Shown here piece after piece: positions 10,804 through 19,465 of a DNA stretch of 21,079 nt; the first letter of the stretch is position 1, and each line of letters starts with the position of its first letter. A program made the translations under genes and the position numbers. A model generated the notes under the pieces. The model saw nothing but the letters and a program-made list of their open reading frames with translations, did not search any database and was not told where the DNA came from. The stretch covers positions 1 through 21,079 of the forward strand of contig JAAAKB020149556.1 of NCBI GenBank assembly GCA_010014835.2, written 5' to 3'. The stretch comes from Apostichopus leukothele (lineage: Eukaryota > Echinodermata > Holothuroidea > Aspidochirotida > Stichopodidae).

Positions 10804-12060
10804 TATCATGTTAAGCTATGTAACATCTGTGCATGAGTGTCCCTCAATCTGGATAAGAGATATGCTTATATTTCAGTTGTTAAATCCTTAACTCCAATAT
10901 AGGCATGAGTGTTCCATCAATTAATGTTGTCCATCATACATTTTAAATATTTATCCATGTATGCAGCATACACGTTTTGTTACATGAATCATAGGCAAAC
11001 ACTTTGAGGCATTTACAGGTAACTAACAAAACACATGATTTGAATGGAACCTGTGGCCTTCTGGTAAAGTCAATCTTCAACTGCATCATCTATATTTTGT
11101 ACAAAATGTAAATAAAAAGCCAAAAAAAAAATCCTGATTTGTTACAAGAATTGTTGGTATGTGTCCTTGAGTTTACAACAAATTTGACACTCTGATCACT
11201 TAAATTTTTCACCAACTTTGCTAAACCATTTCAACAGGTGTGCAGCATTTCGGTTTCCATAGCAGTGTAATTTTTCAGTTGATAAAATATTAAAGTATGC
11301 CAAAAATTTCCATCACACTGTGTTGGCATAGCCTGTGTACAGTGGGAAAGTTATGTTTGCAATCACAGTACTTAGCTACTACAACACAGCATTGAGGATG
11401 AAATGATTTAAATGACAATACATGGAAAAGACTTTTAAACCATTAGGGAAACATGTATGTGTTCTACTGAATCTGGAAATTATCACTGCATCCATAAAGA
11501 GCCAATACTTCCCTCCACAATTGAGAACCAAACTTTGATTTACATCTCAGTCTTGTGAATGCAAACCTTACCTAATTTTCTGTAACTTTCCTTCAAAACT
11601 AACTCACCCTCCTGGAAAACTTCTCATGTAACATCACACTTATTGAATAACTCCTGTGCACACACACATGATGACAGTTGTTTGCAACTCCTTCTTGTAT
11701 TGTGGCCCACTTTTCTTCCTTCCCTGATGGCCCACTTTAAACCTCTTATTAATACTTTATTTAGGACTTGTCAACCTACAAACCCAGATACATAATATAC
11801 TTTGCTCTCACTTCATTTATCAGAACAGCAGCACCTATAGAACGGTTCCATCCAGATTTATTTCCATTTGAACTTTATGGGTAAGATTACATACCCTTTA
11901 AATCTCAGTCAACAATCCGAGATATCCAGGTGCCAACATCTGACAGTGTATTGTATGATTTGATCTAAAATACAAACTTATCTAGTCCTACAAAATGAAC
12001 TCTCTAGAACTTTATATCTCTCAATTTCTGACAACATGTGAATGATTTCTTGAATTTTTT
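10804..12060. other. AT-rich stretch without a convincing gene
   Basis: A short poly-A run (A9) occurs near 11122. No arrays, inverted repeats of note or persuasive open frames were seen. A pyrimidine-rich segment ending at 12068 serves as an acceptor-like lead-in to the next entry. Confidence 0.4.
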
Positions 12061-12068
12061 AACACCAG

Positions 12069-12575
12069 CTCTTATCTGAATCTCCAAAGACATTCTGGGA
12101 ACACATTTTGGAATGTGGAAACTTCTGAGAACTTCAGGAGGCTGTCTGAAAGATGAGGTAAAACTTCAGTTCTGAACTAGTGATCACAAGGAATATGCTT
12201 ACTCCTTGGGTTAAAGTTGAATCATTTGCAAGGTCTACTAAGTCATTCCACAGGTTCACGATACGGTATCAAATACAGATGATGTTATTGAGGAGAGGGA
12301 CAAGTTCACAACCAAAGGACTTGCTGCTGGTTATATTACTTACACTGATGGTCTAACAAAAAGATTTAAGACCTTTGAAAGTAATTAACTCTGACCAAGA
12401 AAGGTCTTGTGGCCAGTTTGTTTTTGCCAAGCATAAAGTGTGTGATACTACATACTTCACAGTGATAACTGTCAGATACTCTACTTCATACACCATCCCC
12501 TACTGAGAGGAGATGTTGCAGAAACCGCATGACTCCTTGACCAATGGACTTGATTGGCAATCACAGCAACCATGA
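12069..12575 (+). pseudogene. Worn coding-like stretch, family unknown
   Basis: Several coding-like stretches overlap here on the plus strand. One frame is mostly open over 12162-12572 with a few interruptions. An overlapping frame at 12242-12385 gives an equally protein-like reading (containing DKFTTKGLAAGYITYTDGL). Further on, the first frame contains CDTTYFTVITVRYSTSY. The left part resembles an exon: a pyrimidine-rich lead and CAG at 12066-12068, then 89 bases, then GAG followed by GTAAAA at 12155-12161, although no frame is fully open across it. The switch of plausible reading between frames suggests an old, broken coding region rather than a working gene. I recognise no family and cannot tell a host pseudogene from an element remnant. 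Chance open frames are the competing explanation. Confidence 0.22.
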
Positions 12576-13180
12576 AAGATTCCAGTCAGCTAGCAACCTG
12601 ATATCTCCTTCATTAGTAAGCATGCTTTCAACAAAATTAAGCTAATTTCTTTTATCTTAGAATGGTGTGAACCTAACAGCCTCACATTGGACTAAACTGT
12701 TAAAGTGACAGGTGTCTAAGGACCACACAGTTAATATGGTCAACCAATTTGTTTATCCTTTTCTATGTAACTATGCACATATCTGTTGTTTGTTGTTTAT
12801 ACAGAAGGCCCTATGGGGGTAACAGAAAACAGTTTCAGGCTGTAATATTTTATCTTCCATGTTTTGCCAAACTTTACCCTGAAGCAGACCTACAGGTATT
12901 ATGTTACTATCAAATATTATAACATACCCACCCATCCTGATTTTGTAGTTCATATGAAATCAAGGTACTACGTAGTTATGTAAAAGAGAGAATGTAATTC
13001 TACAGTATACAAAGAGACGTGGGGGGGAGGGAATTTTCCCTTTTCGTATTCTAGCATTACTGAAAATCAATTCCCAAAGAATCCTTTGACTCAAATGCCT
13101 CATGTATCTCATGAAACACACTCACGCATCTTAATAATACCAGGCTAACAAAGGAATTAATCATGCAGACTGTTTCGTGA
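12576..13180. other. Stretch with no clear gene
   Basis: A G7-A-G3 run lies at 13021-13031, followed by AATTTTCCC, which gives a loose GGGAA/TTCCC dyad. Otherwise this is ordinary AT-rich sequence with no supported feature. Confidence 0.4.
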
Positions 13181-13189
13181 TTCTATGAG

Positions 13190-13202
13190 GGGTCAAAGGT
13201 CA
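13190..13202 (+). promoter_or_regulatory. Perfect DR1 nuclear-receptor element
   Basis: GGGTCA and AGGTCA are arranged as a direct repeat with one A between them. This is the DR1 arrangement bound by RXR homodimers and heterodimers, HNF4 and COUP-TF relatives across animals. A 13-base match of this quality is rare by chance in 21 kb. It sits in locally more G+C-rich DNA, about 160 bases before a paired forkhead motif and about 550 bases before a candidate exon with a strong donor. Confidence 0.4.
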
Positions 13203-13219
13203 CTCCCTGGCTTCACCCA

Positions 13220-13229
13220 CCCCCCCCCC
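13220..13229. repeat. C10 homopolymer run
   Basis: Ten consecutive C residues are preceded by CACCCA, 18 bases downstream of the DR1 motif. The orientation (C on plus) is the same as that of the runs at 5312, 14335 and 21030. Confidence 0.9.
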
Positions 13230-13355
13230 ACTGGTCATGCATCCACTGGGTTTGTGTCCAACACACCTTGCTATGACTAGTACATCACCTTCATATTGTT
13301 GCTGCTAATTTAGACTTTGTTTTGCAGCCAATCATGCTCATGCAGGAACTATTAA

Positions 13356-13381
13356 TGTAAACAAAGTAACGATTGTTTACA
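13356..13381. promoter_or_regulatory. Inverted pair of forkhead (FOX) motifs
   Basis: TGTAAACA at 13356-13363 and its exact reverse complement TGTTTACA at 13374-13381 are separated by ten bases. Each is a full forkhead core (GTAAACA). A CCAATCA box lies upstream at 13328-13334. The perfect 8-base dyad could also be read as a small hairpin, but the forkhead match makes a binding-site reading more natural. Confidence 0.3.
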
Positions 13382-13754
13382 GTTCAACACATTTATCTCC
13401 TTTACTTTCATGCATACCACATGTATATCATTCAATACATTATTCACCATGTCAAAATGTTTTGATGATAAAACTGCTGTGATCATGTTCTAATAGCCAG
13501 TTGGGTTCTGATTAAATAGCAATCGACTATGATCGGACAGGCTTGATTAAGTTTCTCTGCGTACCTGACAATTTGGTTGCTTTCGTCACCAAACAAAACA
13601 AGCTTGGTTGAATGAAAGAGGAAACCTGTTCTACGTTACTTCTCAGCATGACAGTCTGTGATGCAAATGATCTTCAACCTCTCACTTTCCTCAGAAATAA
13701 AATGCCAATCTTGGGGCTACATTCAAACGCCAAAAAACATTTTAATCATCCCAC

Positions 13755-13845
13755 ATGCTGAAATCATTCTTGGCAAATGACAGATCAGTTCGGCACAACT
13801 GGCAGAGAATGATCATGCCTGCATGGTATGTAGAGTCTGCTCGTG
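13755..13845 (+). CDS. Candidate exon with a strong 5' splice site, hypothetical
   Basis: A frame from the ATG at 13755 runs 30 codons (beginning MLKSFLANDRSVRHNWQ) to a strong donor-like junction, CGTG followed by GTAAGT at 13846-13851. The frame continues past the donor to a stop at about 13994 (79 codons in all), so the splice is not forced by a stop. An in-frame TAA lies just upstream of the ATG, so it would be a first coding exon. A competing reading uses the CAG at 13781-13783 as acceptor in another frame and gives a cysteine-rich segment (HACMVCRVCS) ending at the same donor. No family is recognised. The flanking DNA is more G+C-rich than average, and regulatory motifs lie within 600 bases upstream. 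Confidence is low. Confidence 0.18.
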
Positions 13846-14209
13846 GTAAGTCAGGGGAGAATGTAGCGATAATTAGGTTAGTAAAGTGTTCTCAGAGCCA
13901 CCTTTCATCACTCCCGCTGAGATGGATGGGGGAAGGCAGGTGTACACAGAGCCCCCCAGGCTACACTATCTTGGTAACAGGTCACTCATCATAATTGCTA
14001 TGATAGGGGAAATGGGATGGCTAGGTCATCTCGGGTCAAATTCATGAAAAGAGCTACAGATTGCAAACAAAGTAACATGATGGAAAACATTACTCATCAC
14101 AATTTCTGACAGTAGACGGTAATATTTGTTGTAACATCAACAAACCAAAATGATCTTTTCTGCACAAATAACAAACTGCACAAAAATTAGAACTCCCAAA
14201 TATTTTCCC

Positions 14210-14430
14210 TTTAATTTCCCCTTCTCTCCATCTCCCACATACAGTCCCATTGCAAAGCATCCCTATCTCTTCCCTCCCTTACATCACCAACAATCCTTGA
14301 ACATCCTATGATCTTCTTCACATACATCTCCCAACCCCCCCCACCCCCCATCCATTTTTCTTCCCTTCCCCTTTTTCCTTTCCCAACCCCCTTTCTCCTC
14401 TCCAACTCCAATTCTCTTTTCCTGTCCCAA
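14210..14430. repeat. Polypyrimidine-rich tract
   Basis: The plus strand is dominated by C and T. It includes C8-A-C6 at 14335-14349 and an uninterrupted 30-base pyrimidine run at 14355-14384, with further CT-rich blocks on both sides. The minus strand is a purine tract with GGG and GGGG runs, so G-quadruplex or triplex formation is conceivable. It lies immediately downstream of the minus-strand candidate exon at 14593-14465. The purine-rich minus-strand frames over it (Gly/Lys/Glu/Arg-rich) are composition artefacts. Confidence 0.75.
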
Positions 14431-14464
14431 GCACCACTGCAACTAACATCTGTGTGATTGTTAC

Positions 14465-14593
14465 CTCAAGTTTGGTAGACCAATGTACATAACTTTTCAC
14501 CGGTTTATACTTTCTATCTTCAGCAAAGTTACCAGAGTAGAGAAAACTACCTACTGATTCTGCTACTAGGAGAAGTACAATGTAGAAAGACAT
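14465..14593 (-). CDS. Candidate first coding exon with signal-peptide-like start
   Basis: The minus strand has an ATG at 14593-14591 and a frame of exactly 43 codons to GAG at 14465, followed by a donor-like GTAACA (14464-14459). The first 16 or so residues (MSFYIVLLLVAESVGS) form a hydrophobic run ending in small residues, like a secretory signal peptide without a positive N-terminus. The rest (including FAEDRKYKPVKSYVHWSTK) is hydrophilic, as expected for a mature ectodomain start. An in-frame stop lies 25 bases upstream of the ATG, so the start is well bounded. Beyond the donor the frame runs into the purine tract and its translation becomes low-complexity, which supports an exon end here. 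No family is recognised and no downstream exon was identified. It would encode the N-terminus of a secreted or membrane protein. Confidence 0.25.
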
Positions 14594-14804
14594 TGCTTCT
14601 CTATTAGCCTTCAATATTTAATGACAGTGATAAGCTACTTGGAACTATAAACTATTAAATAATTAAAGTACTGGTTTATTTATTGTTAACAAACTATGTA
14701 GGTCTTAAGCTGACTAATTCAACACACATTAATAATTTCACGGAAAAGGGGAGTTCAGAGAAAATACATATAACATTAAAAGGAAAACTTCATTTGAAAA
14801 TCAG

Positions 14805-14868
14805 TTAATGAGAAGAATTTGTTCCTTTGAAATTACATTCTATATAAACTTTGACCTTTTGCACCGGG
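14805..14868 (-). CDS. Candidate terminal exon after a strong acceptor, hypothetical
   Basis: On the minus strand, a pyrimidine run (ATTTTCTTTCTACAG) ends at 14869, a very good 3' splice-site match. In the frame beginning one base into the exon, the next 20 codons (PVQKVKVYIECNFKGTNSSH) reach TAA at 14807-14805. The alternation of hydrophobic and charged residues suggests a beta-strand-rich extracellular domain end, but this is impressionistic. The plus-strand view shows TATATAAA and AAAGGTCA-like half-sites in the same bases. The piece is too short to identify. Its donor partner is unknown, and the candidate duplicated exons at 15315-15489 end in a different codon phase. Confidence 0.12.
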
Positions 14869-14874
14869 CTGTAG

Positions 14875-15314
14875 AAAGAAAATGGTAACGTTAGAGGACT
14901 TCAATTTGAATAAAATCTAACACAGTGTAATCATGGATGCAATTATCTGGTTCCAAACACTAGACTGAGGAACACTCTTTAAGTCACAGATTCCTTTGCT
15001 TCCAGTAAGGGGCTCTAAAAATTGGGCACACGCTGTGAAAGCCACAGGAACTCCCAACTTTAATTCGCAATTCCATTTGGTATATTACCGTTTTAATGCT
15101 GGCGACTAAAATAGGCTCCGATTTAAACACGCAAAACATAAATAAGACTGCTGATAGTCCAGCACAAATCTCATAACAACAGTCTGATACTTAGATGCCA
15201 GTTATGATTGGCATGTAATGTGGACAATTAACGGCTAGAAAATCAAATTTCAATCTCATTTCAGTTTTCTGCCACACATATGCGATAACAACTACTTCTC
15301 TATATTAAGTTAAC
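14875..15314. other. Stretch with no clear feature
   Basis: Ordinary AT-rich sequence; a few G+C-richer words occur (for example near 15001-15050). No frame, repeat or RNA gene could be supported. Confidence 0.4.
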
Positions 15315-15489
15315 TTATCACCTGTTGTAAACATGTTCAGCACTGACTTACCTATCACAGAAACAGTGAAGTACACTTGTTCTACTATGAAGTAAGGTGT
15401 AAATTATCACCTGTTGTAAACATGTTCAGCACTGACTTACCTATCACAGAAACAGTCAAGTACACTTGTTCTACTATGGAGTAAGGTGT
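15315..15489. repeat. Tandem duplication, 89-bp period, two copies
   Basis: Copy one (15315-15400) and copy two (15404-15489) are 86 bases each with a 3-base linker and differ at only two positions by eye (GTGAAG/GTCAAG and ATGAAG/ATGGAG). Such near-identity implies a recent duplication. Each copy carries, on the minus strand, the strong 5' splice-site sequence GATAG followed by GTAAGTCAG, and 33 bases before it a CCATAG or TCATAG acceptor-like site with a pyrimidine-rich lead. The sequence flanking copy two on its right is unique. Confidence 0.95.
15315..15489 (-). CDS. Possible duplicated 33-base micro-exons, hypothetical
   Basis: On the minus strand each copy of the duplication can be read as an acceptor, a 33-base exon and a GTAAGT donor. 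In one phase the exon reads EQVYLTVSVI in the right-hand copy and EQVYFTVSVI in the left-hand copy. One of the two differences between the copies is therefore an L/F change inside the exon, and the other is in the pyrimidine lead. Because 33 is a multiple of three, either copy could be used, skipped or included without a frame change, as for mutually exclusive or cassette exons. In the right-hand copy the frame is open well upstream of the acceptor, so the exon could also be longer on that side. No protein family is recognised and no other exon of the same gene is secure, so this remains speculative. Confidence 0.12.
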
Positions 15490-16660
15490 GACATACAATT
15501 GAAGGCAAATGTCTTGTTGCAGTATAGTTCTGACTTTAAAATATTGCTAAATGGTTGCAACGATGCTGAAGCTATGAATGTGTCTACCTTTTTTTTTTTA
15601 TCCTTTAAAAGTTTTAAGACTGCAAAATCTGACAATCCGCCAAGGGCAGATGTGATGTAATCTATGCAAATTTGATGGTTAAGATAAACGTATCTTGAAT
15701 ATGTACAGGACTACCAGTATTCTGTGTCACGAACAAACAGTATGTAGCGTACTATATTTATCAGAATATCCCAGATTTTACAGAACATTATGCTAATGTA
15801 CTGCAGGCTATGATGATTACCTAGACAGCATTAGTCTGCGATCACCAAACATGCCTAATGTTTGTTGCAGTACATTGGGTCAGGTTGTCACAAGGAATGT
15901 GGTAGGGGTCTGAGTGCAGTATCAATTACACACTGTGTGTTGCGGACTGGATGATGCTCCAATGAATATTCATGCCACAATGGAGACACTAACAGAATTG
16001 TTGACTTATATCAGCAGTGTGAACGAACAGTTGTAGTTCAAGTTGGGTTTCCATTCAGCAAAACTTCCACACAACTTAAAGGAAAATTTTCCGCTAAAAT
16101 AACAATATTCTAAGAACTACAACAAGCCTAGGGGTTGATTCATATCAAGAATAAAAATTAAGGGAACACTCAAGCTGTGCCTAAAAGTCTTTAATGAGGC
16201 TCTGAGGGGGTGAACCTACGTGCTCTGGCTAATAAAGTTACACCGCTCAACTAACCCTTTAGCAACACCCAACTCACTCAGAAATCTACTGGACAAAAAC
16301 ATCCTCGGCATCAATTAAATCATAATTCATACTTATTGAATCTAGTCTAAAGACTTTGGTGAATGATTTTCTTTCTTGTTTTTCTACTGATAGTCACATT
16401 TGCCTTTAACTTTTAGTTCTTTACATTTTTCTGTGAAAGCTAATATTGCATTAAAAGTGGTTACCTCTCCCTTTTCCTGTATTTCATACCATCCCCCATT
16501 TGCCCTGTTCTCTGACAAAACACAAAGATTTCTCAATTTCATATCCACTGTTCTATGCACGCACCACCTCTGCTAGGCTTGGCAGAAGATTCCAACAGTA
16601 GTAGTACAACTAGCAAGAATTTTCATTTATTTGTACAATTTTCAAACGGAACACGACAGT
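15490..16660. other. Stretch with no secure gene
   Basis: A T10-type run occurs at about 15589-15599. A plus-strand stretch at about 15912-16037 is open for 41 codons and ends with METLTELLTYISSVNEQL before a stop. An acceptor-like TTTGTTGCAG lies at about 15861-15870. These are isolated hints, not enough for a gene call. Confidence 0.35.
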
Positions 16661-16669
16661 AGGATAAAT

Positions 16670-16713
16670 CCAATCAGCTTTCTTGACACGTCAGACATTA
16701 TCGGCTATAAAAG
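16670..16713 (+). promoter_or_regulatory. CCAAT/TATA promoter-like arrangement
   Basis: CCAATCAG (16670-16677) is followed by a CRE-like half-site (ACGTCA within GACACGTCAG, about 16685-16694) and by a TATA box, TATAAAAG (16706-16713), in a small G+C-richer context (CGGC directly before it). A start about 30 bases after TATA would fall near 16736-16742, and CCAAT would then lie near -65, the classical spacing. A second CCAATCAG occurs at 16758-16765. The first ATG downstream (16741) opens only a 20-codon frame, so any transcript would be non-coding at first or spliced. Confidence 0.25.
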
Positions 16714-16744
16714 AGAAAGAGCTCTGGTACTAAAGAATTAATGA

Positions 16745-17211
16745 GTGTAACTGTAAACCAATCAGGCTTTATAATTATAGATAATTCTCAAGTCTTCATG
16801 TGAGTTGATCCTATGGTATATCTTCATGCCAAGATTTATATGTTCCTTTTCCAAATTCTAATCTTCTGTTTCTACTACTTCTTGATGTGGACGATCTCTA
16901 ATCACTGATGCATAAATTGTTTCATCTTGTGAAGCTAAGAAGCTTCTGTCAAGTATCAGCAGTACATTGTAACATTATTTTATTATTTATTTATTTATCA
17001 ATCCAACATTACTTTCCACGAATCTCCATCTGTCTGTTTATAACCAGAAGCTGAACAAGAGGTGTTATATGCCATTGTAAAACTACTAGAAGACTACTAG
17101 ACACCTTTCAAACTTTATCAAACAATATATTTCATTAAATAAGACTTCCCGATGAACGTTGGTGAATGATATCCATTTCTAGGGGGATGTACATGTTTAC
17201 AGCTGATTTAT
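16745..17211. other. Stretch with a TTTA microsatellite, otherwise featureless
   Basis: An ATTT/TTTA run lies at about 16974-16998. The start of the following minisatellite is foreshadowed by a divergent copy near 17180-17203. No gene is supported. Confidence 0.5.
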
Positions 17212-17450
17212 TAGGGGATATATCTGGTTAAACATCCCAATAAGTTCAGTCAATCTAGAGGATATACCTGGTTACACATAGGGGATAGTTTAGGTTACAC
17301 ATCCCAATGGATAAAATTCAATCAATATAGAGGATATACCTGGTTACATAGGGATATTCCTGGTTACACATTCCACTGGATATATTCAATCTATCTAGGG
17401 GTATACATGGTTACACATAGGGATATACCTGGTTACTCATCCCAATTAGC
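17212..17450. repeat. Dimeric minisatellite, period about 70 bases
   Basis: Long units (44-49 bases) alternate with short units (21-23 bases), and both open with TAGRGGATA-like words and contain a TGGTTACA core. Long units begin at 17212, 17279, 17349 and 17418. Short units begin at 17256, 17328 and 17396. The long units add CATCCCAAT and a TTCAATC tail that the short units lack. The dimer step is 72, then 68 bases. Divergence among copies is clear, so the array is older than those at 1-290 and 10232-10386. The related 22-base half-units suggest growth from a single short monomer. Confidence 0.88.
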
Positions 17451-18393
17451 AGTTATTAACAATTAAAATGGATAGAGAGCATGTTATGTCCCACAAATTT
17501 GTAAAATGTAAATGTAATGCTTATTACTGTTTCATTGGCAAACCTAAGTAGTAAATTCTGCCTTTCTTTTATTCATGCACCAGTGCTAATAGTCATTTCT
17601 GCCTAACTTCATTCATGTACTGCAGTGCTATAAAGACTGCCTCTTGTTGATTTCCAGAACAAAGAAATGGTCAACCTCCAATAAAAGATGAGTTCAGACT
17701 ACAAGATTTCATCTCAAGTTCCATGTATATGATAATTAATAATGTCAGGTAACTAAGAACTTTCTTTAGATATGCTTAACACTTCTTTGAAATAAATCAA
17801 TTCCCCAAACCATTCTTACTAAATCCCTGTTTTATTATCTGTTTGTCTATAAAATCAGGTTAAACACATAAAACTGTGAATAGGAAAGGCTAACAAAAGA
17901 TGACAAAAGCTGTTGCATAGGATGGGCCTGAAGCTAGTTTCTTTAATATCCTAAATTTAATGTGTAATCAATCTCTTCAATAGATAATTTAAGTCATATT
18001 GAATCGCTTGCTAGCTTACCCCTGAGCTAGATATCGTCTGCTGAAAGCCCAGACATGCCTCTTTCCTTAATTTACCTAATACACGGCACTAAATTAACAT
18101 TACACTCTTCCTTTCACAATTAGAAACAATTTAATATGCGAACTGGAGATAATTCTCCAGGGCAACGACCCATGAAGGCGGAATACACTTCAACTCTTGC
18201 GTTTGTTGCCTGGTCACAGTGACTCACTACCAAGGCAGGATGGGGTGTCATCACCAAATAGATGGGCTACCGCCTATCCCTGATATTTGAGAAGGGATGC
18301 ACAAGACATTCGCATATACTTTATGCAAAACGAGGAAATAATGCTAACAAGGCATAATACGTGACACGTGTAAGTGTGTGCACAAAGAAGAGG
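17451..18393. other. Stretch with no secure gene
   Basis: The 18120-18310 part is richer in G+C and contains a perfect GTCAC-A-GTGAC dyad at about 18214-18224 and an E-box (CACGTG) at 18365-18370. A short minus-strand frame in the same part has an acceptor and donor that are at best mediocre. It could be a regulatory patch, but no gene is called. Confidence 0.35.
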
Positions 18394-18606
18394 TCAGGCG
18401 AGGAGATTTAACATGTCCTTTACAGTAGCTGCACGAAGTTGGTCAAGGTGCACTTGGCAGGTAGCTCTTGAAAAGGGGGAATCCAATACCCAAACAAACA
18501 TGGAAAAGTGAAAGTATAGAATACTAAACAGATAGCAAGCCTTCGCAATGAGGACCACTACAACAGTGGAGAGGCTCAGTATATCTTCTGGGATACACCA
18601 TATCAT
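18394..18606 (-). CDS. Small hydrophobic open frame, hypothetical
   Basis: A 70-codon minus-strand frame starts at ATG 18606 and ends with TGA at 18396-18394. Residues 9 to about 42 are almost entirely hydrophobic (including LSLSTVVVVLIAKACYLFSI), which would make one or two membrane-spanning segments. The C-terminal third is polar and amphipathic (HLDQLRAATVKDMLNLLA). Third-codon bases are mixed rather than AT-dominated, unlike the flanks. No family is recognised. An acceptor-like TATCCCAG lies near the 5' end at about 18590, so the piece might be an exon instead. Length alone does not exclude chance. The GATA-motif cluster lies 12 bases upstream of this ATG on the minus strand, where a promoter-proximal element could sit. 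Confidence 0.17.
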   Translation of the reverse strand: MIWCIPEDILSLSTVVVVLIAKACYLFSILYFHFSMFVWVLDSPFSRATCQVHLDQLRAATVKDMLNLLA

Positions 18607-18617
18607 GATATGAATTC

Positions 18618-18652
18618 TTTATCTTATCTAAGAAATTTATCTTATCTAAGAA
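18618..18652 (-). promoter_or_regulatory. Tandem GATA-motif cluster (18-bp duplication)
   Basis: An 18-base word (TTTATCTTATCTAAGAAA) occurs at 18618-18635 and again, one base shorter, at 18636-18652. On the minus strand each copy reads AGATAAGATAA, giving two overlapping GATA-factor sites per copy and four in 35 bases. Clusters of this kind are typical of GATA-bound enhancers and promoters. It could also be a neutral slippage duplication in AT-rich DNA. Confidence 0.4.
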
Positions 18653-19465
18653 TTTACTAATAGCTAAACAGAATGTTAATTCTTGATATTTTTATGCAGA
18701 TTGCCACATTTTTATTCCATTATGTACAATGTTAAATTGCAATGAATGTATTTTTAATATCAATTAGCTTCAAAGTCTATCAATAGATTTTCAATTCTAA
18801 ATCATCTCAGTCATTCTCAGTAATACCCCCATCTTGCTGACATAACTTATCCATCTAACTAAAATCTTTTTATTTTTAACTACTTGATTTAACATTGTAG
18901 ATCAAAACTATATACATACCACACATAGAAAAGACAGAAACGTACTATTATAACATTTGTACATTCCTGGTGAAATAGCAAACCATAGTACCTGTATTTA
19001 ATATTTCCCTATAGCTACATTGCAATTACCATCTCAAACACGCAGGATTCATCAATCCTTTGAGATGTGATCACCTTAAGTCAACCTGTACACACAAATT
19101 ATCAGGCCACCTCAACCAGCCATCTACTGGAGCCTGAAAGGCAGCACTATCAATAGTGTAACCTAGTTATGCAGAAAGAAAATGTGATTTATTTCCCATT
19201 AAATATCAATACCATGTGAAGGAACTCAAAAGGAGAACACGCATTTCTTACAATGGTCTTAATTTTTGTATGAAGAAGTAATGAGACCTGCTGAATACAA
19301 AACTGTGGCACAGACGGCATGTGTCCAGTAAAAGGTACGTACATGTTTAGCACTGAATGGCAAGGAAATGACAGATTTTTTAGAAGGAAAAAAACCGGTA
19401 TAAGGTTAAGAATCCACTGAAGTATACCAAAACCTTCTGAACTAGTGCATAAATCTCAGGGTTAA
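18653..19465. other. AT-rich stretch without a convincing gene
   Basis: I see no repeat array, RNA gene or persuasive frame. Small G+C-richer words near 19100-19150 and 19290-19340 are not part of any feature I can name. Confidence 0.4.

Noticed and set aside
14211-14411. Gly/Lys/Arg/Glu-rich minus-strand frame
   Set aside because: It is a composition artefact of the polypyrimidine tract; purine-only codons cannot be stops except TAA/TAG/TGA types, which need T.
15326-19352. Shared word ACATGTT(C/T)AGCACTGA at about 15326 and 19342 as a dispersed repeat
   Set aside because: One 16-base near-match with no similarity in the flanks is expected by chance in a window this long.
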